64,000 nucleotides of DNA. Source: Phyllobacterium sophorae. GTDB lineage: Bacteria > Pseudomonadota > Alphaproteobacteria > Rhizobiales > Rhizobiaceae. The position numbers and the translations under genes are program-made. Below are positions 57,462-64,000 of this stretch, in pieces. Position 1 is the first letter of the stretch, and each line of letters starts with the position of its first letter. Below the pieces are notes generated by a model that ran no database searches, had not been told where the DNA came from, and saw only the letters and a program-made list of their open reading frames with translations. The stretch covers positions 124,001-188,000 of the forward strand of contig NZ_PGGM01000002.1 of assembly GCF_003010965.1 (NCBI RefSeq), read 5' to 3'.

Positions 57462-58311
57462 TCTCGTTGTCCCGGCCATCGCGGTCCAACCGTCGCGGCG
57501 GCATGGCGCCAGGCCCTCACGGCCGTCGCACTGGCTGCTGATCATTTCGGCGATCCTACTGTCGGTCCTGTTCATCGGCGTGCCCATGCTGGTGATTTTT
57601 ACCTATGCCTTCCGCGAGGGGATCGCCGTCTATTTCTCGCAGATCGCGCAACCCGCGACCCTCCATGCAGTGTGGCTAACGGTTTTGACCGCGATCGTCG
57701 TTGTGCCGATCAATATGGTGTTCGGCATTTGCGTGGCCTGGCTCGTCACGCGCTTCCGTTTTCCCGGGCGGCGGCTGCTTATTACATTCGTCGAGATTCC
57801 GTTCTCTGTCTCACCCATCGTTGCAGGCGTGACCTATCTGTTTCTCTATGGCAGTCAGGGTCTGCTCGGACCGCTACTCGACAGCTATGACATCAAGATC
57901 ATGTTCACCGTGCCGGCCATCATTCTCGTCAGCCTGTTCGTGACAAGCCCATTCGTAGCGCGCGAACTTATTCCCCTGATGCAGGCGCAGGGCAGCGAGG
58001 ACGAAGAGGCGGCGATCACCCTCGGGGCGACGGGTCTGCAGACATTTTTCTACATAACACTGCCCAATATTCGCTGGGCGCTGCTCTACGGAGCGGTGCT
58101 TTGCAACGCCCGTGTGATGGGTGAGTTTGGTGCTGTTTCGGTCGTTTCCGGCGCTATTCGGGGCCAGACGAACACGTTGCCGTTGCAGATCGAACTGTTG
58201 TTCAATGATTACAACGTCACCGGCGCCTTTGCTGCTTCGTCTACGCTGGCACTGATCGCGGTGGTGACGCTGGTACTGAAATATCTGCTTGAGCGGAAGC
58301 AGACCAGTTAG
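57445..58311 (+). CDS. cysW: Sulfate ABC transporter permease CysW
   Basis: 288 residues, about six membrane segments and the EAA loop DEEAAITLGATGLQTFFYITLPNIRWALLYG, followed by GEFGAVSVVSG. Pairs with CysT. No cysA ATPase gene follows: the next gene is a minus-strand hydrolase. Confidence 0.94.
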   Translation: MQNAADLVVPAIAVQPSRRHGARPSRPSHWLLIISAILLSVLFIGVPMLVIFTYAFREGIAVYFSQIAQPATLHAVWLTVLTAIVVVPINMVFGICVAWLVTRFRFPGRRLLITFVEIPFSVSPIVAGVTYLFLYGSQGLLGPLLDSYDIKIMFTVPAIILVSLFVTSPFVARELIPLMQAQGSEDEEAAITLGATGLQTFFYITLPNIRWALLYGAVLCNARVMGEFGAVSVVSGAIRGQTNTLPLQIELLFNDYNVTGAFAASSTLALIAVVTLVLKYLLERKQTS

Positions 58312-58337
58312 GCCCTTGATTCTGGCCGCATGGCGCT

Positions 58338-58898
58338 TCAGGCGGCGCGCTGTGTGCGAAACCTCTCCTGAGGCCGCCGCATGGAATCGGCGAGAATGTA
58401 GGCCTCGGGCCATGATCCGAAACCGCTCTCGATGTTGATGTGCCCGGCATATTGCATATCGACAAAGCCAGCGCCCCAGATATCGGCAAGTGCCCGCGCT
58501 TTGTTGAAGGATATATAAGGATCGTCCCGGCTAGCGACGACGATCGAGGGAAAACCGAGATTGTGACGCGGCAGCGGTGCAAAGCTGCGAAACTTCGAAT
58601 CGTGTACGGCCATGCGTTCGGCATCAGCCGGCGCAACCAACAAAGCACCCGCTACATGGGCCGCCGATGGGCGTCTGGCCAGGTGTGAGACGAGAACGCA
58701 CCCGAGGCTATGAGCCACCAGAATCGCGCCGGGCGTCTCCGCAAGTGCTGCCTCCAGCACATGCAGCCATTGTGACAGCACCGGGTTCTCCCAGTCATCC
58801 TGCTCAACGAGGCGTGCGGTCTCATCCTCAGCCAGCCATTGACGTTGCCAATGTCCCTTTTCGGAACCGCGATATCCTGGAATGATCAATGTCGTCAT
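58338..58898 (-). CDS. RBBP9/YdeN-type alpha/beta hydrolase
   Basis: 186 residues. LIIPGYRGSEKGHWQRQW, nucleophile elbow VAHSLGCVLVSHLA with Ser, VVASRDDPYISFNKA (Asp) and QYAGHINIESGFG (His). Small serine hydrolases of this family have poorly known substrates. The start ATG 58898 has GAAGGTAGC upstream. Converges with cysW, 26 bases apart. Confidence 0.9.
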   Translation of the reverse strand: MTTLIIPGYRGSEKGHWQRQWLAEDETARLVEQDDWENPVLSQWLHVLEAALAETPGAILVAHSLGCVLVSHLARRPSAAHVAGALLVAPADAERMAVHDSKFRSFAPLPRHNLGFPSIVVASRDDPYISFNKARALADIWGAGFVDMQYAGHINIESGFGSWPEAYILADSMRRPQERFRTQRAA

Positions 58899-59062
58899 CG
58901 GTGCTACCTTCAAACAAATTTTCTTAAGGGGAAAATCTGACGTGGCTTCAGAATAGGCCGGCGACACACATCCTTGAAGGAACAGCACACTAAACTCTGC
59001 GAAATCTTGAAAATATTCCTGCATAAATATCGATGATCGTAAAATGGCCCCGACGTTCACGG

Positions 59063-60010
59063 TCAGGCTTCACCATCCTTCTTGTACCAGCGCAGCAGCA
59101 GTTGCGAGCGCTCGAAAAAGAGCACCACAAGCAGCGAGAGCGCAAAGGGGATCAGAAGATAGAACAACCGGAAAATGATGAGCGCTGCCAGCACATCTGC
59201 CTGATCCATGTCAGGCAAACCAGTGAGGAAGACCAGCTCCAATACGCCGAGGCCACCTGGCGCATGAGAGATCAACGCGGCAGAAAATGAAACCAGAAAT
59301 ATGCCGAGAATGATGAGGAAGCCGGGATTCCCAGCAGCTGGGAGAGTGAAATAAATGATGGCGGCGGCACCGATGAGCTCCAAAGGCCCGACGACGAGTT
59401 GTTGAGCCACAACCGATAGACGTGGATACTCGAGTGTGAAGCGGCGAATACGCAACGGCTTGAAATGCAGCCAGCTGCCAAAAACATACAACGATACGAC
59501 TGCCAGCGAGCCAAAACCAAGGACGTAGCTCAAGGAGAGCAGATCGGTGTTGAAACGCTGCAAAAGTTCCGGTTCGACCAGCAGCACAACGGCGCTGAGC
59601 GTCAATACTCCCAGCAAGAAGGTAAACGAACAGAATGCAATCAGCAGTGCAATTTCGGGTCCGCTCATACCTTGTGAGGAATAGGCACGGTAGCGGACGA
59701 CCGCGCCGGACAGTACCGACGCGCCGATATTGTGCGAGAGCGCATAGGTTGTGAATGAGCAAAGGGCAATGAACACCCAGGAAATCTTGCGGCGAAGATG
59801 CAAAAGCGCAATGCGGTCGTAGCCGGCAAGTGCTGCATAGGCGACGAGGGATGAAACGCCCGCCAGAATCCAGCGATGCACGGGAATGGCGTAGAGGCTG
59901 TGGATCACGTCGTCGAGCGAGATGCTCCGCAGTTCCCGGTAAAGGAGCCATACGGAAATGCCGACGGCAGCCAGTCCGATGACCGGCCATACATAATCCT
60001 TCAACTTCAT
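59063..60010 (-). CDS. Lysylphosphatidylglycerol synthase-type membrane protein (UPF0104)
   Basis: 315 residues with about seven to eight membrane segments and the conserved block SHNIGASVLSGAVVRYRAYSSQGMS, then LISHAPGGLGVLELVFL. This is the transmembrane flippase-like part of MprF without the synthase domain. The role, perhaps in lipid transport or envelope modification, is unproven. Upstream of it lies the antiporter gene, same strand, 39 bases away. Confidence 0.88.
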   Translation of the reverse strand: MKLKDYVWPVIGLAAVGISVWLLYRELRSISLDDVIHSLYAIPVHRWILAGVSSLVAYAALAGYDRIALLHLRRKISWVFIALCSFTTYALSHNIGASVLSGAVVRYRAYSSQGMSGPEIALLIAFCSFTFLLGVLTLSAVVLLVEPELLQRFNTDLLSLSYVLGFGSLAVVSLYVFGSWLHFKPLRIRRFTLEYPRLSVVAQQLVVGPLELIGAAAIIYFTLPAAGNPGFLIILGIFLVSFSAALISHAPGGLGVLELVFLTGLPDMDQADVLAALIIFRLFYLLIPFALSLLVVLFFERSQLLLRWYKKDGEA

Positions 60011-60049
60011 GCTTTTTCCTGCCGAGCTGTCATTATAGGCTTCTTTTTA

Positions 60050-61813
60050 TCATTGTCCGGTCAATGGTCCCTCCGGCTTCGGCTCGTCAAGGTTGAGAAT
60101 ATGGGCAACGATGCCGCGTGCGATCTCGCGTTCGCCCATAATGACTGCATCGGCACCAAGGTCCTGTAAATGTTGTACTTCGGCATCCGAATGGGCACGA
60201 GCCAGAATGTTGATGACCGGATTTGCAGCACGTGCCTTGACGACGACTTGCCCCGCCTCGAATGCGTTCGGAATGGCAAGTATCAACTGGCGCGCGCCGG
60301 CCAGGTTGGCGGCCGCCAGAATATCTCCATTGGCAGCATTGCCGACGATCGTTTCGATGTCGTCGTCACGCAGCTTAGCCACCGTTTTGTCTGCGTCTTC
60401 AATAACCAGAAAAGGCTTGCCGGCTTCCTTCAAGGCATCGCCAACGAGACTGCCCACACGGCCATAGCCAATCAGAACTGCATGATCGGTAAGCGTGGTG
60501 GGGCGGATTTCTTCAACGTCGGACTCCTCCACGGGGGTCGCCTCAGGATCAGCAACAGGCTCAGCTGTGGCGGGGAGGCGCTTCTCGAGCTTCGGTTTCA
60601 GATAGCTGACCCCGGCAAACACGAGCGGGTTGAGTAGAATGGAGAGGATAGCTCCGCCAAGGATCAGATCACGGCCTTCTTCTGGCAGCATGCCCAGCCC
60701 CACGCCAAGCTCGGCAAGAATGAAGGAAAATTCGCCAATTTGCGCGAGACTGGCAGAAATAATGAGGGCTGTTCCCATCGGATAGCCGAAGGCAAGGACT
60801 ATGAAAAATGCCGCCAGCGACTTGCCAATGACAATGATCGCAAGGGTCGCGAGAAGCGGCAGCGGGTCGTTGACGATCGTCATCGGGTCGAACAGCATGC
60901 CGACAGATACGAAGAACAGCACCGCGAAAGCGTCGCGCAAAGGCAGGGATTCTTCTGCTGCCCGGTGGCTGAGTTCGGATTCGCTCATGATCATGCCGGC
61001 GAAAAAGGCACCGAGCGCCAAGGATACTCCAAAGAGCTTCGATGCGCCGAAGGCAACGCCAAGCGCAATTGCGAGAACCGCGAGACGAAAGAGTTCGCGT
61101 GAGCCGGTATGCGCGATCGCGTGCAAGGTCCATGGAATGACCCGGCGGCCGACGATGAGCATGACCGCAACAAATGCTGCAACCTTGCCGAACGTCAGTG
61201 TGATGACGCCGCCTATGCCGAGATTAAAATAGGATGCGATCGGGTCGCTTGCGGCGTGGATTGCCCCGTCCGCTGTGCCGCCGCCATTGATGGCGCCGGC
61301 GATGGCGGGCAGCAATACCAATGCAAGGACCATCGCAAGATCTTCGACGATCAGCCAGCCAACTGCGATGCGGCCGCGTTCAGTCTCGATGAGACGGCGT
61401 TCCTGCATGGCGCGCAGGAGAACGACCGTACTTGCTACCGACAGAGCCAGACCAAAAACCAACCCGGCTTGCATGTTCCAGCCAAGGATCCAGGCGAGAC
61501 CTGCACCAAGCAGGGTTGCCGCCACGATTTGCACGATGGCACCGGGGATAGCGATCGCGCGGACCGACAGAAGGTCTTTCAGGGAGAAATGCAGCCCGAC
61601 GCCAAACATGAGCAGGATGACGCCGATTTCCGCGAGTTCGGCCGCCAGGTCCTGATCGGCAACAAATCCGGGAGTGTGGGAGCCGGCCAAGACGCCGGCG
61701 ACAAGATAACCGACAAGGGGTGGAATACGCAGGCGGTTGGCAATCGCACCGAAAATGAAGGCCAGTACAAGACCTATGACGATTGTCGCAATCAGCGGCG
61801 TTTCATGAGGCAT
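60050..61813 (-). CDS. YbaL/KefB-type cation:proton antiporter with TrkA-N domain
   Basis: 587 residues. The N-terminal half is a CPA2 exchanger with about 12-13 membrane segments (PPLVGYLVAGVLAGSHTPG, SVASTVVLLRAMQ). The C-terminal half is an NAD-binding TrkA-N/RCK domain (HAVLIGYGRVGSLVGDALKEAG). Likely potassium/proton antiport; the regulatory ligand is NAD(H) or glutathione by analogy. Acidic linker separates the halves. Confidence 0.93.
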   Translation of the reverse strand: MPHETPLIATIVIGLVLAFIFGAIANRLRIPPLVGYLVAGVLAGSHTPGFVADQDLAAELAEIGVILLMFGVGLHFSLKDLLSVRAIAIPGAIVQIVAATLLGAGLAWILGWNMQAGLVFGLALSVASTVVLLRAMQERRLIETERGRIAVGWLIVEDLAMVLALVLLPAIAGAINGGGTADGAIHAASDPIASYFNLGIGGVITLTFGKVAAFVAVMLIVGRRVIPWTLHAIAHTGSRELFRLAVLAIALGVAFGASKLFGVSLALGAFFAGMIMSESELSHRAAEESLPLRDAFAVLFFVSVGMLFDPMTIVNDPLPLLATLAIIVIGKSLAAFFIVLAFGYPMGTALIISASLAQIGEFSFILAELGVGLGMLPEEGRDLILGGAILSILLNPLVFAGVSYLKPKLEKRLPATAEPVADPEATPVEESDVEEIRPTTLTDHAVLIGYGRVGSLVGDALKEAGKPFLVIEDADKTVAKLRDDDIETIVGNAANGDILAAANLAGARQLILAIPNAFEAGQVVVKARAANPVINILARAHSDAEVQHLQDLGADAVIMGEREIARGIVAHILNLDEPKPEGPLTGQ

Positions 61814-61930
61814 ATGTCGGCGTCTCCCCCTTGTGAGCTATTGAAAGAATGAAAAATCACGGTCCTGCAGCAGGGACCCGTCCAGCAGTATTGCGTACCG
61901 GGGAGGGCTTGCAAACCGATTTCGTCGATA

Positions 61931-61966
61931 TGCGGTGCAGGAAGGTGATTTTTTCCCTGCACCGCA
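61931..61966. repeat. Perfect 11-bp stem-loop between secDF and antiporter genes
   Basis: TGCGGTGCAGG (61931-61941) pairs with CCTGCACCGCA (61956-61966). Its 14-base loop contains a T tract. On the minus strand it lies 36 bases after the secDF stop, so it may end that transcript, though no T run follows the stem. Confidence 0.75.
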
Positions 61967-61970
61967 AATA

Positions 61971-61989
61971 GTTAGCGTCGATCGCTAAC
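61971..61989. repeat. 7-bp inverted repeat GTTAGCG/CGCTAAC
   Basis: GTTAGCG-TCGAT-CGCTAAC, close to the secDF stop codon at 62002. It could be a protein site or part of a 3' hairpin with the neighbouring stem-loop. Confidence 0.6.
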
Positions 61990-62001
61990 AAGGATTTCCG
62001 G

Positions 62002-64000
62002 TCAGCCCTGAGCTACCGGTTTTTCACTGGAACCAATGCGGTGAGCGTGGTTCTTTTCCCACCAGGTTCCCAGCAGCAGCAAGATCGGCGCTGCAATGAA
62101 GAGCGAGGAACTCGTTGCAATGACAACGCCGAAGAGCATCGGCAGAGCAAAGTTTTCCACTGCCTTGCCGCCCCAGATCGCCATTGGAAGCATGGCAAGG
62201 AAGACGGTCAGTGAGGTGTAGATACAGCGCGCCAACGTCTGATTGATACTCAGATCGATGATCTGACGCAGGGGCATTTTCTTGTGGATGCGCAAATTCT
62301 CACGCATGCGATCGTAAACCACAACCTTGTCATTGACGGAGTAGCCAATGATTGTCAGCAGGGCCGCAATCGCCGTCAGATTGAAGTCGAGTCCCATCAG
62401 CGCGAAGAAGCCAACCGTTTTGGTGGTGTCGAGGATCAATGTAGCGATCGCACCAAGCGCGAAATGCCATTCGAATCGCCACCAGATGTAAAGCAGCATG
62501 GCCAAGCTGGCGAGAACGACCGCGAGGATACCCGACCGAGCCAGTTCTTGACTTACCTTTGGTCCGACGACTTCCGAACTTTCAATCTTCACACCCGGAT
62601 CAAGCTGCTCGACCGCCGCCTTGACTTTGGTGACAGCTTCAGTCTGCGCGATCTCGCCACCCTCTTGCCGCTGCACGCGGATAAGAACCCTGTTGTCACC
62701 ACCAGCTTGTTGCAGGGCGACTTCTCCGAGACCAAGACCCTCCAGTGTTGAACGCATGGAGGCGAGATCAGCCGGCTTTGAGGTTGTGACGTCGACCTGG
62801 ATACCACCCTTGAAATCGATGCCATAGTTCAGGCCAGGGTGGATGAACAGAACGATCGATGCGATCGACAGGAAGATGGAAACGCCGATACCGAAGAAGC
62901 GCGCGTTCATGAACGATATGTTCGTGTTTTCCGGAACGAGCTTGAACAGGTGTTCGATACGGATTGTTTTCATTTTCCGGCGGCGGACAATGGCGGTCAT
63001 CATGACGCGGACGACGGTGACAGCAGTGAACATCGAAACGAGCGCGCCGATGATCATGGTGATGGCAAAGCCGCGGATCGGTCCGGTACCGAAAAGGAAT
63101 AGCAGGAGCGTCGCGATAAGGTGTGTGGCCTGCGAGTCTATGATCGTCGAATAGGCCAGCTTAAAGCCGCGATCGACCGCAGCCATGGCGCCGATGCCCT
63201 TGCGCGCTTCTTCGCGAATACGTTCATTGATTAGAATGTTCGCGTCCACGGCAAAGCCAATACCCAAAATGATAGCCGCTATGCCGGGCAGTGTCAGTGT
63301 CGCGCCAAGCAGGCTCAATATGCCGAACGTCAGCACGACATTCAGTGCGAGAGCAAGATTGGCGATCAGACCCCAGCCGCTATAAAGGACGAAGATAAAG
63401 CCGACGACGAGCGCAAAGCCGATCAGACCTGTCAGCAGGCCCATCTTGATGACGTCGCCGCCAAGGTCGGGACCTACCGTGCGTTCTTCAATCACGGTAA
63501 GGGGCGCGGGTAGCGCACCAGCGCGCAGAAGCGCCGCAGTCGTGACCGTGTCCTGGACTGTAAAATTGCCCGTGATCTGACCAGAACCGCCAGTGATCGG
63601 TACCTGGATTACAGGCGCCGTCAGAACCTTGCCGTCGAGAACGATGGCGAAAGGCCGGCCGACATTCTGGCTGGTAATGTCCGCAAATTGACGCGCGCCG
63701 ACGTTGTCAAAGCGGAAGGTTATGATCGGCTGGTTGGTCTGCTGATCGAATGCTGCACGAGCATCGGTCAAGCGCTCACCGCTAATGGCCACCCGGTCTT
63801 CGACCGGATAGGTTATGGCGGGATCCTTCACATCCGGCAGGGTCGTGACGCCTGGTTGCGGCGTTTCACCCGCATTGCGGTCTGCGACCATGTGGAAAGT
63901 CATCTTGGCGGTGCTACCAAGCAAAGCGCGGAGCTGGCTTGGATCTTGCAGGCCCGGAAGCTGGACAACGATGCGATCCGAGCCCACGCGCTGGATGGAG
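62002..64000 (-). CDS. secDF: Fused protein-export membrane protein SecDF, C-terminal part
   Basis: The frame is open through the window end, so the N-terminus lies outside. About 665 residues are present: the end of the SecD periplasmic domain (GSDRIVVQLPGLQDPSQLRALLG), the SecD membrane region (LGIGFAVDANILINERIREE) and, after KTIRIEHLFKLVP, the SecF part (NYGIDFKGGIQVDVTT, and GYSVNDKVVVYDRMREN). SecDF uses the proton gradient to assist Sec translocation. The SecD-SecF fusion is the form usual in Rhizobiales. Confidence 0.95.
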   Translation of the reverse strand, partial: SIQRVGSDRIVVQLPGLQDPSQLRALLGSTAKMTFHMVADRNAGETPQPGVTTLPDVKDPAITYPVEDRVAISGERLTDARAAFDQQTNQPIITFRFDNVGARQFADITSQNVGRPFAIVLDGKVLTAPVIQVPITGGSGQITGNFTVQDTVTTAALLRAGALPAPLTVIEERTVGPDLGGDVIKMGLLTGLIGFALVVGFIFVLYSGWGLIANLALALNVVLTFGILSLLGATLTLPGIAAIILGIGFAVDANILINERIREEARKGIGAMAAVDRGFKLAYSTIIDSQATHLIATLLLFLFGTGPIRGFAITMIIGALVSMFTAVTVVRVMMTAIVRRRKMKTIRIEHLFKLVPENTNISFMNARFFGIGVSIFLSIASIVLFIHPGLNYGIDFKGGIQVDVTTSKPADLASMRSTLEGLGLGEVALQQAGGDNRVLIRVQRQEGGEIAQTEAVTKVKAAVEQLDPGVKIESSEVVGPKVSQELARSGILAVVLASLAMLLYIWWRFEWHFALGAIATLILDTTKTVGFFALMGLDFNLTAIAALLTIIGYSVNDKVVVYDRMRENLRIHKKMPLRQIIDLSINQTLARCIYTSLTVFLAMLPMAIWGGKAVENFALPMLFGVVIATSSSLFIAAPILLLLGTWWEKNHAHRIGSSEKPVAQG

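Overview
The window reads as chromosomal DNA of a Hyphomicrobiales (Rhizobiales) alphaproteobacterium close to the Phyllobacterium / Ochrobactrum-Brucella / Rhizobium families. The signs are moderately high GC, a circularly permuted two-piece tmRNA gene with the tag ANDNYAEARLAA, an alpha-type SspB followed by DUF4169 and ribbon-helix-helix genes, a fused SecDF, a BA14K-like secreted protein, and a core gene order thyA-folA-hflK-hflC-DUF2065-degP-serB-miaA-ilvI-ilvH. The genus is inferred from gene content only. I see no prophage, insertion sequence or CRISPR array.

Layout. 1-9.8 kb: N-terminal part of a UvrD/PcrA helicase (cut by the window edge), membrane PQQ glucose dehydrogenase, a VOC protein, an Lrp regulator divergent from a DMT exporter, a Tat-exported dienelactone hydrolase, two hypothetical genes and a D-lactate dehydrogenase-type flavoprotein. 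9.8-20.2 kb: a giant AsmA-like protein, a PhnB-type VOC protein, the sspB-DUF4169-RHH operon, a TetR/Bcr-CflA efflux pair with a palindromic operator, an ArsR-SRPBCC-DUF899 stress-type operon and ssrA. 20.3-32.9 kb: DUF2853, thymidylate/folate genes, the HflKC protease modulator, a Do-family protease, SerB, MiaA, a lone HerA-like ATPase, and the acetolactate synthase operon ilvIH behind an attenuator with a branched-chain-rich leader peptide.

33-42.7 kb: a LysE exporter and a cobalt-type nitrile hydratase operon (alpha, beta, activator, small secreted protein), a RecD-like helicase, an alpha/beta hydrolase with an Asp nucleophile, pdxJ, kup, and a TetR gene in front of ilvC. 42.8-50.2 kb is more accessory: a large predicted Tat lipoprotein with a nitrilase-like Glu-Lys-Cys triad, a BA14K-like protein, a coupled EEP nuclease-NUDIX pair, a PhzF protein, tRNA-Lys(CUU), RidA, ribosomal protein S21 and an FMN reductase. 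50.3-58.3 kb: a TPP riboswitch and thiCOSG without thiE, an Rrf2 regulator, a 63-residue hypothetical protein, and the sulfate transporter genes sbp-cysT-cysW without cysA. 58.3-64 kb: an RBBP9-like hydrolase, an MprF-type membrane protein, a YbaL/KefB antiporter and the 3' part of secDF.

Branched-chain amino acid synthesis is represented twice (ilvIH and ilvC), each with its own apparent control: attenuation for ilvIH and a TetR gene with GTACG repeats for ilvC. The most unusual items are the nitrilase-like lipoprotein, the nitrile hydratase operon without a neighbouring amidase, the EEP-NUDIX pair, the ilv attenuator and the incomplete thi and cys operons.
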